DNA from: an uncultured Alteromonadales bacterium
GTDB lineage: Bacteria; Pseudomonadota; Gammaproteobacteria; Pseudomonadales; Cellvibrionaceae
Reading direction: 5' to 3'
Assembly (NCBI GenBank): GCA_937864365.1
Contig: CALMJT010000107.1
Coordinates: forward strand, 1-40,524
Length of the DNA: 40,524 bases
Shown here: positions 1-8,096 of the stretch, one piece after another
How positions within the stretch are numbered: position 1 is the stretch's first letter
Layout: each line of letters begins with the position of its first letter
The notes under the pieces: generated by a model
Databases searched by the model: none
What the model was told of the DNA's origin: nothing
The model's input: only the letters and a program-made list of their open reading frames with translations
Program-made: the position numbers and the translations under genes

Positions 1-52
1 AATTGGCGACACATCCTTGTGTCGCGAGAAACTCTGGTTAATCAGAGTTTCC
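1..52 (-). repeat. Hairpin repeat copy 1 (cut by window edge)
   Basis: Reverse-orientation copy of the dispersed repeat family. It carries the hairpin GACACATCCTTGTGTC and then the terminal hairpin AAACTCTGGTTAATCAGAGTTT, and it ends in TTTCC at 52. It matches the reverse complement of 1198-1249 almost base for base. The rest lies outside the window. Confidence 0.85.
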
Positions 53-275
53 TAATGTTTAAATTCACCAAAAATTATAAAAGCTCCCGTCAAAAATTCT
101 GTTTAAACGCAGCTGGTTAAAGGTTTGAACAAGTTGCTAGACTTTATGTCTTAACGTCGCTGGTTTTGATCCCGTTCAGGCAAGCCGAGTTATCATCATG
201 ACTTGAGCTTGAGTAAAGCGTATTTACCTTCTCTAATTATTCACATTATTTGCGTTAAACAGCTTTGGGGGTTGA

Positions 276-1142
276 GTGATTTCTCGTAGATTGCACTTTT
301 CGCGACCGACTCTTATTGGTTTAAAACCAATTTCATTGGCGTTATTTTCTGGCATGTTATGGCTTACATCTGCCCACGCAGAAGTAGCCTCTGAGCCCTT
401 TGCTTCTAGCTCACAACCGTCTAAACCCACCCTTGTTGGTAACCCAAACAATGCCATCAATGAATGCGAACTGAATATATTAAATCAGCTCGATGGCGTT
501 ACCTTTAAATACAATGCCACCGTAAACTCTGTATCGGTTAAGTCTGAACGCACCATCAATTCCCTTGAAAACGATGCCTGGGAAATGCAATCCAGAGCCA
601 ATTGGTTATTTCTAGGAATTGAGGAAAAAAGCGTATTCGATTTACCCAGCTGGCAGCTGCGCGAATTTGAACATAAGCGCAAAGGCATGGGTGACGGCAA
701 AGATTTAACCATTAAAGCCGATTACCAACAGCATACCTATGTGAGTGAATCCGCCAAAGGCGAAAACACGGTGATGTTCGACAACGAGTTACACGATGCT
801 TTGAATTACCAATTGCGCCTGCAATTAGATGTAGCGTGTAACGCTCCGCAGGTTCAAGAACAAGGTGTTGATTATACGATTGCCAAAAAACGTGGTGTTA
901 AAGAGTATCATTTTGAAATTGTTGGCAATGATGTTATCGATACCGACGTTGGCAAATTCGAGGCATTATTGATTGAAAAGCGTGATAGCGAAGACGACAG
1001 AGCAACACGAGTGTGGCTGGCAAAAGACTTGGCCTACAGCATTGTGAAGCTAGAGCACACAGAAGACGGCCAAACCAATAGCCTAAGCATCAGCGACGTG
1101 CCAAGACTGAATGCCATTAAGCAGGATTTAAGCGAACGCTAA
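276..1142 (+). CDS. Exported DUF3108-family protein
   Basis: This 288-residue protein has a long basic N-terminus and a hydrophobic segment (about residues 16-33) ending in SAHAE, so it is probably exported to the periplasm. The body resembles the DUF3108 family: aromatic and charged beta-strand-like text, a segment near 'EFEHKRKGMGDGKD' and a C-terminal 'RVWLAKDLAYSIVKLEHTEDG'. No enzymatic motif is visible and the function of the family is not established. The start is GTG at 276, preceded by a G-rich stretch (GGGGG at 267-271) that can act as ribosome binding site. The next in-frame ATG would cut into the signal sequence. Inverted copies of the hairpin repeat lie on both sides (1-52 and 1198-1319), and the gene appears monocistronic. 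Confidence 0.75.
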   Translation: MISRRLHFSRPTLIGLKPISLALFSGMLWLTSAHAEVASEPFASSSQPSKPTLVGNPNNAINECELNILNQLDGVTFKYNATVNSVSVKSERTINSLENDAWEMQSRANWLFLGIEEKSVFDLPSWQLREFEHKRKGMGDGKDLTIKADYQQHTYVSESAKGENTVMFDNELHDALNYQLRLQLDVACNAPQVQEQGVDYTIAKKRGVKEYHFEIVGNDVIDTDVGKFEALLIEKRDSEDDRATRVWLAKDLAYSIVKLEHTEDGQTNSLSISDVPRLNAIKQDLSER

Positions 1143-1197
1143 TTTTAAAGAACATCGGCAATAACTGCGCACTACTGCTAAATCAAACCAGGCTACA

Positions 1198-1319
1198 GGA
1201 AACTCTGATTAACCAGAGTTTCTCGCGACACAAGGATATGTCGCCAATTTCAAGAACGGTAAGTGATTGAAATTGTGAAGACATTGGAAATCGCATTGCA
1301 ATTTCTATCCTCTGATTAA
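1198..1319 (+). repeat. Hairpin repeat copy 2 (right end truncated)
   Basis: It starts with GGAAACTCTGATTAACC and runs through four of the five hairpins, including GCGACACAAGGATATGTCGC and CAATTTCAAG...GATTGAAATTG. It stops inside the last hairpin at CCTCTGATTAAC, directly next to the terminator at 1325. The left flank is TACA. It lies between the 3' ends of the DUF3108 gene and serA. Confidence 0.9.
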
Positions 1320-1324
1320 CGCAT

Positions 1325-1354
1325 AAAAAAACCTCGCTAATGCGAGGTTTTTTT
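1325..1354 (-). terminator. Rho-independent terminator, serA (bidirectional)
   Basis: The stem ACCTCGC (1331-1337) pairs with GCGAGGT (1342-1348) around a 4-nt loop. It is flanked by a run of A on the left and T on the right, so it can work in both directions. It sits 30 bp past the serA stop and also closes the DUF3108 transcript. Confidence 0.9.
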
Positions 1355-1383
1355 ATTTCAACGGTTGTTAATAGCAAACGCTA

Positions 1384-2613
1384 TTAAAACAAGATGCGCG
1401 CGCGAATTGTGCCGTTGATTTTGCGAAGACGCTCTAGAGCCATTTCGCTGTAGTCTGCGTCGATATCAACCACCACATAACCAACGGTGCCTTTAGTTTG
1501 TAAGAACTGGCCACAGATGTTGATGTTGTTTTCAGAAAATACTCGGTTAATTTCAGACAAGATGCCCGGAATATTTTTGTGAACGTGCAACAAGCGGTGT
1601 GTACCCGTGTGTGCCGGTAACGCAACCTCTGGGAAATTCACAGAAGAAATAGTGGTACCGTTATCTGAGTATTTGACCAATTTTTCAGCCACTTCAGAAC
1701 CGATATTTTCTTGCGCTTCTTGCGTAGAACCACCAATGTGTGGCGTCAAAATCGCGTTATCGTGGCCGCGCAGAGGAGAAATAAACTCATCGTCGTTACC
1801 GCGTGGCTCTACCGGGAATACATCGATAGCCGTACCGGCAAGGTGACCGCTCTCAAGTGCCGCCGCTAATGCTTCAATAACCACAACCGATCCGCGAGAA
1901 GCGTTCAGAAGAATTGCGCCTTTTTTCATGGCTGCAATTTCTTTTTCACCGATCATATCTTTGGTGGATGGCAATTCTGGTACGTGCAAGCTGACGATAT
2001 CAGAAATGGCTAATAACTCGTTCAGATCGCGAATTTGCGTTGCATTACCCAAAGGAAGCTTGGTAATGGTATCGTAAAAACACACTTTCATGCCTAAGGC
2101 TTCGGCAAGCACACTGACTTGAGTACCAATCGAGCCGTAACCCACAATACCCAAGGTTTTGCCGCGAATCTCGTAGGAGCCTTCAGCGCTTTTTTGCCAG
2201 CCGCCGCGATGTGCATCGGCGTTTTTCTCAGGAATTCGACGCAATAATAAAATCGCCTCAGCAATTACCAACTCAGCTACAGAACGTGTGTTTGAATATG
2301 GTGCGTTAAACACCACAACACCGTGCTCTTGTGCAGCGTCTAAATCAACTTGGTTGGTACCAATACAGAAACAACCTACTGCGATTAGCTTCTCTGCGTT
2401 TTCAAATACTCGGCGAGTCAATTGACTGCGGGAACGAATGCCAACGAAATGAGCGTCTTTGATTTTTTCGATCAGCTCGTTTTCGGGCACTGCGGTTTTT
2501 ATGTATTCGATGTTGCTGTAACCGGCTTGGGTCAGTGTATCAATCGCCGACTGATGCACGCCTTCAAGCAGGAGAAACTTAATCTTGTCTTTATTGAGCG
2601 ACGTGTTGGCCAT
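1384..2613 (-). CDS. serA: D-3-phosphoglycerate dehydrogenase
   Basis: Cytosolic enzyme that oxidises 3-phosphoglycerate with NAD, the first step of serine synthesis. At 409 residues it aligns nearly colinearly with E. coli SerA (410 residues). The Rossmann motif GIVGYGSIG lies near 155-163. The catalytic residues fall at the E. coli positions: Arg240 in 'NASRGSV', Glu269 in 'FPVEP' and His292 in 'TPHIGGSTQEAQENIG'. The C-terminal 75 residues form the ACT domain that gives serine feedback inhibition in the E. coli type enzyme. I chose the ATG at 2613 (MANTSLNKDK) because it matches the family N-terminus; an upstream start would add six residues. The gene stands alone, with a terminator at 1325-1354 and about 470 bp of non-coding DNA before it. 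Confidence 0.97.
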   Translation of the reverse strand: MANTSLNKDKIKFLLLEGVHQSAIDTLTQAGYSNIEYIKTAVPENELIEKIKDAHFVGIRSRSQLTRRVFENAEKLIAVGCFCIGTNQVDLDAAQEHGVVVFNAPYSNTRSVAELVIAEAILLLRRIPEKNADAHRGGWQKSAEGSYEIRGKTLGIVGYGSIGTQVSVLAEALGMKVCFYDTITKLPLGNATQIRDLNELLAISDIVSLHVPELPSTKDMIGEKEIAAMKKGAILLNASRGSVVVIEALAAALESGHLAGTAIDVFPVEPRGNDDEFISPLRGHDNAILTPHIGGSTQEAQENIGSEVAEKLVKYSDNGTTISSVNFPEVALPAHTGTHRLLHVHKNIPGILSEINRVFSENNINICGQFLQTKGTVGYVVVDIDADYSEMALERLRKINGTIRARILF

Positions 2614-3082
2614 AATGCTCTTTAACCTCAACTAAATGGTTGCAATCACTGTAACGTTGATTGGCGGTGGTGCCAGTCAGCTGTCGCTGAACCAGCTAAT
2701 TGCTTGGCGCCGTAGCGCTTTCTCTCATGGAGTTATAATAGGAAACTCGCATAAATGCGGAGCTTCTGTCGACACACTCTATCGACACAAATAAAACTGC
2801 ATCGACACAAACAAAAAAGGTGTCGTTAATTTCAATAACTATCGCGTTATTGAAATGCCTGTTTTCTGAATTATTTACGAATAAATTCATCAGAAATCCC
2901 TAACGCTTCGAAACTCTAATCACCGAGTCAGCGCAATTAAACAGCGCTCTGCGGCGAAAAAGGGGCGCTATAATAGCACAGACCTGATTGTTCCCAAGTG
3001 CTGATCAGTAATTAATCTTTTTACCGGCTTTAGTATTCGAACCTGAATCGGTAAACGTACAACTAACTGACTGAGGTTTACG
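2614..3082. other. Intergenic region between serA and the esterase gene
   Basis: No convincing gene is seen. The region must hold the divergent serA and esterase promoters. A good -10 match, TATAAT, lies at 2969-2974 on the plus strand, but no clear -35 precedes it. TCGACAC occurs three times between about 2769 and 2808, and the last copy can pair with GGTGTCG near 2819 to make a weak hairpin. Confidence 0.4.
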
Positions 3083-3988
3083 ATGAGTCTGGATACCGTG
3101 ATTGCACACATGAAATCCATTGCGGATCTTTCTTGGTCGAGTGGTAACCACCCGATGCACAAACGTGCGCTATTGGATTTGTATTTCGCAGCCAGTCCCG
3201 AAACACTCAACCTGGTGCCAAGCACAACCATAAAACCCGTACTGGTGGGAGATCTGCCCTGTGAGTGGATTCTTCCAGCCACTTGCCAAACCGAGCGACG
3301 ACTTTTGTACGTGCACGGCGGCTCGTGGATGGCAGGCTCGTCGTCAAGCCATCGAGCCCTGATTTCTCGCATCGCGGAGGCCAGTCAAAGCGCGGTTTTA
3401 GCGCTAAATTATCGTTTAGCGCCGGAATTCCCATTCCCAAATGGCTTAGAAGATGTCATCCACGGCTTTCAATGGTTAATCAAACACGGCCCAGACTCCG
3501 AGAACCTAGCCGAACGCTGCTACATTGCCGGCGACTCTGCGGGCGGTAATCTAGCGCTTGCGTCGGTATTGGCCTTAAAAGAGCAACAACATAAGCTGCC
3601 GGATGCCTGCGTGCTATTGTCTCCAGCAATACATTTAAACTACCAGCGCAAAAATCTTACCGACAACAACGATCCCATTTTGAGCTTAAAAGCGCTGCCG
3701 TATGTAGTTGCCAATTATTTGCAGGAACAAGCGACGCTCAATAATCCGCTGGTGTCTCCGGTTTTTGGCGATCTAAACGAATTACCACCAACGCTTTTGC
3801 AAGTGGGCGATCGCGAAATATTGCTGCAAGATGCCCAAGAATTTATCGACGCAGCGCAGCAACAGGGCAGCCCTGTGGCATTATCGGTGTTTGCCGATAT
3901 GCCTCACGTATTCCAAGGTTTTGCGCCAATTTTGCCGGAAGCCAATCAAGCGATTGCTGAAATTGGTGAATTTTTGCGACAAAATTAA
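3083..3988 (+). CDS. Alpha/beta hydrolase, HSL-type esterase
   Basis: A 301-residue alpha/beta hydrolase of the hormone-sensitive-lipase/acetyl-hydrolase group. The oxyanion-hole motif YVHGGSW is at 77-82, the nucleophile Ser152 lies in GDSAGGN, the acid is probably Asp243 in 'QVGDREIL', and the base is His275 in 'MPHVFQGF'. 'ALNYRLAPEFPFPNGLED' is characteristic of the family. No signal peptide is seen, so it is probably a cytosolic carboxylesterase for short acyl esters; the substrate cannot be read from the sequence. The ATG at 3083 has TGAGG at 3072-3076 as ribosome binding site. The next gene starts 61 bp downstream on the same strand and may be co-transcribed. Confidence 0.9.
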   Translation: MSLDTVIAHMKSIADLSWSSGNHPMHKRALLDLYFAASPETLNLVPSTTIKPVLVGDLPCEWILPATCQTERRLLYVHGGSWMAGSSSSHRALISRIAEASQSAVLALNYRLAPEFPFPNGLEDVIHGFQWLIKHGPDSENLAERCYIAGDSAGGNLALASVLALKEQQHKLPDACVLLSPAIHLNYQRKNLTDNNDPILSLKALPYVVANYLQEQATLNNPLVSPVFGDLNELPPTLLQVGDREILLQDAQEFIDAAQQQGSPVALSVFADMPHVFQGFAPILPEANQAIAEIGEFLRQN

Positions 3989-4049
3989 TCAAAGAGTTGT
4001 CATATACACGTTATTGGTAATTTGAGAAATACACAAAAGCGAGGAACAA

Positions 4050-4373
4050 ATGTTGTACAAAAAGACCGCCATCGTGGCTGCGGTGCTGCTAGTAAGCGGC
4101 CTAAGTGCTTGTAGCTGGGTAAAACTGACTGATCAAGGTGAGCAAGTGGACGTGAGACGATCCACCAGTGTCGCCAATTGTAAATCTTTGGGCGTATTAA
4201 CCGTCAGCGGCGTTGATAAGGTTACCGGAATCCCACGCAATAAAGACAAGGTTGAAAAAGAACTGCTCACCCAAGCGCGCAACGACGCCGCAGCCATGAA
4301 TGCAAACGTGATCGTACCAATTGACCAGCCCGTAGAAGGCCGCCAACAATTCAGCATGTACCAGTGCCCTTGA
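4050..4373 (+). CDS. DUF4156-family lipoprotein
   Basis: A 107-residue protein with a lipoprotein signal: basic start, hydrophobic core and the lipobox LSAC with Cys21. 'LTDQGEQVDV', a central Cys in 'SVANCKSLG' and the ending 'NDAAAMNANVIVPI ... MYQCP' fit the DUF4156 family (E. coli YjeI is a distant member). It is probably anchored to the outer membrane; its role is unknown. A strong GCGAGGA lies just before the ATG. Hairpin repeat copy 3 begins 9 bp after the stop and is probably part of the mRNA 3' end. Confidence 0.85.
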   Translation: MLYKKTAIVAAVLLVSGLSACSWVKLTDQGEQVDVRRSTSVANCKSLGVLTVSGVDKVTGIPRNKDKVEKELLTQARNDAAAMNANVIVPIDQPVEGRQQFSMYQCP

Positions 4374-4382
4374 TAAACTCCT

Positions 4383-4532
4383 GGAACCTCTGATTAACTC
4401 ATCCATGAATTAATCAGAGGACAGAAATTGACAATGCGATTTTCAATTTCTTTTCAATTTCAATCACTTACCGTTCTTGAAATGGGCGACACATCCTTGT
4501 ATTGGGAGAAACTCTAGATTAATCAGGGTTCC
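4383..4532 (-). repeat. Hairpin repeat copy 3 (full length)
   Basis: A 150-bp copy in reverse orientation with all five hairpins. The terminal inverted repeats are GGAACCTCTGATTAA at the left and TTAATCAGGGTTCC at the right. The left hairpin, CCTCTGATTAA...TTAATCAGAGG, has an 11-bp perfect stem. The flanks (TCCT and CTCT) do not form a clean target duplication. Confidence 0.92.
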
Positions 4533-4778
4533 CTCTTCAATAAATGTCTAAAAAATTACAGCGGCCTTCTAAAAGCCGCTGCTAATTGATCTAAGCTGTA
4601 ATCTGTAACGTACGTAAATTTATTATCGAACACTCTAATTGCCTCTGTATTTTTATCGACTAACTAAAGAAAGCGTTAAAAAGGGGCGAGCCGATTAGTG
4701 TTTCCGATTAATCACGACTGGCTTACGCGTAACTACTTCTAAGTCGTACACAGTCATACAGCTTATTGGATATTAATC

Positions 4779-5762
4779 TTGCCCTACCGAATACATTCTC
4801 AAAACATACCCGTTGGTATCAGTGCCTGCGTTCTCGGCCAAGAAGTTCGCTATAACGGCGGTCATAAACGGTCGCGATTTTGTACCGACATTCTCAGTAA
4901 AGTGTTCGACTTCAAACCCTACTGCCCAGAAGTTGCCATCGGTTTGGGTATTCCAAGACCAACCATTCGCTTGGTGGGTGACCCCGAAAAACCGCGCGTT
5001 ATCGGCAGCGACGATCCAAACCTTGATGTTACCGAGCGCATGTACAGTTACAGCGATACCACATCAAAACAATTAACTGATCTGTGCGGCTATATTTTTA
5101 TCAAGAACTCACCAAGCTGTGGTGCATTTCGAGTAAAGGTCTACAACGACGATACCAGCAGCAAGAGCTACGGCTATCCCAGTGAAGAGAAAGGTAGAGG
5201 CGTATTTGCCGCAGCCGTGATGGACAACAATCCGCTGCTGCCGGTTGAGGAAGAAGGCAGATTAAACGACCCTCCATTGCGCGAGAATTTTATTTTGCGC
5301 GTTTTCGCTCTGCACTACTGGCGTGAATCCGTAGAGAAAAAGCCGTCCTTTGCTGCCCTGGTTGACTTCCACAGCCGCTACAAATACACCTTAATGGCGC
5401 ATTCGCAGAAAGGTTATCGTGAAGCTGGCAGAATCGTGGCCAATCACGACAAAAAGCCCGAGCGCGAAGTACTCGACCAATACATTCATTGCTTTATGAC
5501 TACGCTCAGCAAACCGGCAACGCGAAAAAATCACTGCAACACCCTGCAACATATTTTGGGTTATCTAAAGCGAACCGTTGACGGAGAAATTCGCAAAGAC
5601 TTATTAGAAGTTATCGACCTATACCGCCGAGGTATTGTGCAGTTAAGTGTACCGGTAACCATGATCAAACATTATGTCGATCGCTACGGTAACGACTATA
5701 TTCGATCACAAGTCTACCTAGACCCCTATCCTCTTGAACTCGGCCTACGCAATCAAATATAA
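4779..5762 (+). CDS. rudS: RudS-type tRNA 4-thiouridine desulfidase (DUF523 + DUF1722)
   Basis: A 327-residue two-domain protein. The N-terminal DUF523/TudS-like desulfidase domain (about 10-160) has the three cysteines expected to bind a 4Fe-4S cluster: Cys17 in 'GISACVLG', Cys49 in 'PYCPEVAIGLG' and Cys114 in 'KNSPSCG', with Glu51 and Ser111 beside them. The C-terminal DUF1722/YbgA-like domain (about 195-320) has 'FHSRYKYTLMAHSQKGYRE'. This architecture is that of RudS, reported to remove sulfur from 4-thiouridine in tRNA. The start is most likely TTG at 4779; no ATG lies near the conserved N-terminus. The phrB ATG follows the stop directly, so the two genes are translationally coupled. The 246 bp before the gene hold only a weak hairpin (about 4560-4580). 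Confidence 0.85.
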   Translation: MPYRIHSQNIPVGISACVLGQEVRYNGGHKRSRFCTDILSKVFDFKPYCPEVAIGLGIPRPTIRLVGDPEKPRVIGSDDPNLDVTERMYSYSDTTSKQLTDLCGYIFIKNSPSCGAFRVKVYNDDTSSKSYGYPSEEKGRGVFAAAVMDNNPLLPVEEEGRLNDPPLRENFILRVFALHYWRESVEKKPSFAALVDFHSRYKYTLMAHSQKGYREAGRIVANHDKKPEREVLDQYIHCFMTTLSKPATRKNHCNTLQHILGYLKRTVDGEIRKDLLEVIDLYRRGIVQLSVPVTMIKHYVDRYGNDYIRSQVYLDPYPLELGLRNQI

Positions 5763-7163
5763 ATGACACAGACTGAAAAAACGCAGCTGGTTTGGCTGCG
5801 TAACGACCTTCGCATCACCGATAATCCAGCTCTTTATAACGCCTCCAAAAACGGTTTTACGGTTGCCGTGTTTTGCATCTGCGAAAAACAATGGCAAGAG
5901 CACAACGATAGTCCCGCAAAAATAGGTCTTATACGAGACACATTAATTGCGTTAGCGAAACAACTAAATACCAAAAATATCCCTGTAAAAATTTTAATAT
6001 CAGACTGGTATGCGAATATTCCCAAACAACTCGCAAAGCTTTGCAGTAAATTAAATGTCGAATCGATTTGGTTTAATAACGAATACCCTGTTAACGAAGC
6101 CAAACGTGATTTACAGGTAGAAAAGGCCTTATCGCATATTGGTGTTAACACTCACCGCTTTGACGGAGACGTTATTGCAAAACCCGGTAGCGTCGTAAAT
6201 GGCAGCGGCAGCATGTTTCAAGTGTTCACGCCGTTTGCAAACCGCTGGCGAAAAACCATAACACTATCGGATTTAGACGTTGTAAAAGCTCCCAGAAAAC
6301 AATCAGAAAGCGCTATAAAAAGCGATAAAATTCCAGCTTTCGGCGGAAATTATCGTGAAGATTTGTGGCTGAGTGACGCCAATAAAATACACGCACATCT
6401 TGAGTCTTTTATCCAGAATAGAGAATCTGATTACGAAGAAAACCGTGATTTTCCGAACATCAACGGTACCAGTACCGTCTCGCCATATTTAACCGTTGGC
6501 TCCTTAAGTGTTCGAGAATGCCTAAACACATTATTAAAACATTCGGGACACGAAGCATTAGAAAAACAATGGACAACGGAATTAATTTGGCGAGAGTTTT
6601 ATCGCCATCTAATGGCCAAAGATAAAAAGCTCAGCAAAGGTTATTGCTTTAAACACGTTGGCGATAACCTTCCGTGGAACAATGACAAACTGTTTGATCA
6701 ATGGTGTCTTGGACAAACCGGCTACCCAATCGTTGATGCAGGAATGCGACAATTAAATCAAACCGGCTGGATGCACAACAGAGTAAGGATGATCGTCGCC
6801 GCGTTTTTAACAAAATTAATGCGCATTGATTGGCATCTCGGCGAAACCTATTTTATGCAACATCTTATCGATGGCGACTTCGCTAGTAATAACGGTGGTT
6901 GGCAATGGAGCGCTTCAGTAGGTGCCGACGCAGTGCCCTATTTTCGAATATTCAACCCTTACCGACAGTCGGAGAAATTTGACCCCAATGGCGATTATAT
7001 TCGACGATTCGTTCCCGAACTCAAATCCATTACCGATAAAAAAATCCATCAACCCACAGACACACAGTGCGCAACATTAAATTATCCTAAACCCATTGTT
7101 GATTATGCCAAAGAAAGAAAATATACACTGGACATATTAGAGAAGACATTTAAGCAAATATAA
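5763..7163 (+). CDS. phrB: Class I CPD photolyase
   Basis: A 466-residue deoxyribodipyrimidine photolyase that uses light to split cyclobutane pyrimidine dimers in DNA. The N-terminal antenna domain starts 'LVWLRNDLRITDNPAL'. The FAD/DNA-binding domain shows 'ELIWREFYRHLM', 'TGYPIVDAGMRQL', 'GWMHNRVRMIVAAFL', 'GDFASNNGGWQWSAS' and 'YFRIFNPYRQSEKFDP'. Length and motifs match E. coli PhrB (472 residues). Asn in 'SNNGGW' fits CPD photolyases rather than plant-type cryptochromes. The ATG follows the rudS stop with no spacer. A 42-bp hairpin repeat begins 16 bp after the stop. Confidence 0.96.
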   Translation: MTQTEKTQLVWLRNDLRITDNPALYNASKNGFTVAVFCICEKQWQEHNDSPAKIGLIRDTLIALAKQLNTKNIPVKILISDWYANIPKQLAKLCSKLNVESIWFNNEYPVNEAKRDLQVEKALSHIGVNTHRFDGDVIAKPGSVVNGSGSMFQVFTPFANRWRKTITLSDLDVVKAPRKQSESAIKSDKIPAFGGNYREDLWLSDANKIHAHLESFIQNRESDYEENRDFPNINGTSTVSPYLTVGSLSVRECLNTLLKHSGHEALEKQWTTELIWREFYRHLMAKDKKLSKGYCFKHVGDNLPWNNDKLFDQWCLGQTGYPIVDAGMRQLNQTGWMHNRVRMIVAAFLTKLMRIDWHLGETYFMQHLIDGDFASNNGGWQWSASVGADAVPYFRIFNPYRQSEKFDPNGDYIRRFVPELKSITDKKIHQPTDTQCATLNYPKPIVDYAKERKYTLDILEKTFKQI

Positions 7164-7178
7164 ATATGCATATTTTTG

Positions 7179-7220
7179 GGAAATTCTGATTAAATCACGA
7201 GGCAATTAATCAGAATTTCC
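7179..7220 (+). repeat. Mini hairpin repeat copy 4 (42 bp)
   Basis: A 42-bp near-perfect palindrome, GGAAATTCTGATTAA...TTAATCAGAATTTCC, with a 12-nt centre. Compared with the family consensus, CC in the left arm and GG in the right arm are both changed (to AT and AT), so pairing is kept. It follows the phrB stop and may shape the operon mRNA end. Confidence 0.88.
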
Positions 7221-7452
7221 GTTGGCATACACTCAATTATTCTAATAGTTAAAAACCGGATAACCTACAAAGCCTGATAGCATATTAAAAAAACAAAATA
7301 AACTAAAGTATTAACTTTAATTTATTTGCAAAAAAACTTTAAAAAAATAAGCCATAAAATAAAACTTATTTTGAACAACCTACTCTTACAGACGATTCAA
7401 AAAAACAACAATAAACTTCCCTAAATCGTCAACTCAGATGGTAGGTATAATC
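7221..7452. other. AT-rich upstream region of the TRL gene
   Basis: A very AT-rich stretch (about 7250-7420) between phrB and the TRL-family gene. It presumably holds the TRL promoter, but no clear -35/-10 pair could be singled out. No gene is seen. Confidence 0.35.
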
Positions 7453-7797
7453 ATGCCCAAAATATTTATACTTTTTATGGCTGCTTTAATTTCTCTTTGC
7501 ACTGGCTGTGCATCATCCATTCATCCTGGCGGCGCAACTCCTCCGGGGTTACTGGCAAAATCGGTAACGAGTACTGCACCTTTATTATCTGCCCCTATAG
7601 ATAAAGACAGCCAATCGAATAAATCCGGTGAATCTTCCGCAGGATCCGTTCTCTGGCTAGTGGGTTACGGCGACTCAAGCGTTACCAAAGCCATGGAAAA
7701 TGGCAACATCTCTAAAATCCATCACATAGATTTTAAAAACGAGAGCTTTTTATTAGGCTTATTCAGCAAAACCACAACTATCGTTTATGGCGAATAA
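7453..7797 (+). CDS. TRL-like family lipoprotein
   Basis: A 114-residue exported protein matching the TRL-like family. The C-terminal half, 'GSVLWLVGYGDSSVTKAMENG' then 'ISKIHHIDFKNESF' and the ending 'TTTIVYGE', follows the family signature closely. The N-terminus is a short hydrophobic signal ending in a degenerate lipobox (CTGC), so it is probably a lipoprotein. I chose the ATG at 7453 because GGTAGG at 7440-7445 gives a well-placed ribosome binding site; an in-frame ATG at 7438 would overlap that site. A terminator follows the stop at once. The molecular function of the family is unknown. Confidence 0.82.
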   Translation: MPKIFILFMAALISLCTGCASSIHPGGATPPGLLAKSVTSTAPLLSAPIDKDSQSNKSGESSAGSVLWLVGYGDSSVTKAMENGNISKIHHIDFKNESFLLGLFSKTTTIVYGE

Positions 7798-7802
7798 ACA
7801 AG

Positions 7803-7829
7803 TGGGAGAACAATCTCCCATTTATTTTT
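7803..7829 (+). terminator. Rho-independent terminator of the TRL gene
   Basis: The stem TGGGAGA (7803-7809) pairs with TCTCCCA (7814-7820) around the loop ACAA, followed by TTTATTTTT. Confidence 0.88.
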
Positions 7830-7860
7830 GACATTTAAAACCATTTTATTTATCGTCACA

Positions 7861-8014
7861 GAAAACTCTGATTATTTTAGTGCCCGTACCAATACAAGTC
7901 TGTGCCGCAAAGCTCGGGAGCGATAAATAATTAAAGCTTTGAAAGAAAATTGGAAATCGCATTTTTGACTTCCGCCCTCTGATTAATTTTTTCACAACTT
8001 AATCAGAGGACTTA
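7861..8014 (+). repeat. Hairpin repeat copy 5 (full length, degenerate)
   Basis: A 154-bp diverged copy. It starts GAAAACTCTGATTA, keeps the internal AATTGGAAATCGCATTTT and ends with the hairpin CCTCTGATTAA...CTTAATCAGAGG. The middle hairpins have lost much pairing. It lies between the convergent TRL and LysE-family genes. Confidence 0.8.
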
Positions 8015-8096
8015 ATAGAGAATTTTTGAACACTTTTATAATGTCTCTCGGCAACCTTACCGCACAAAAAATTGTTAGAAACACTAAAAATTCCAT

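Noticed and set aside
2696-2890. 64-codon minus-strand frame upstream of serA
   Set aside because: No ribosome binding site and no family likeness; it falls in the intergenic promoter region.
2968-3372. Long minus-strand frame opposite the esterase gene
   Set aside because: It lies over a well-supported enzyme gene on the other strand, has no family likeness and its composition is that of a mirrored coding frame.
4560-4580. Hairpin AGCGGC...GCCGCT as a terminator
   Set aside because: The stem is only 6 bp and no T-run follows; the mRNA end of the upstream gene is better explained by repeat copy 3.
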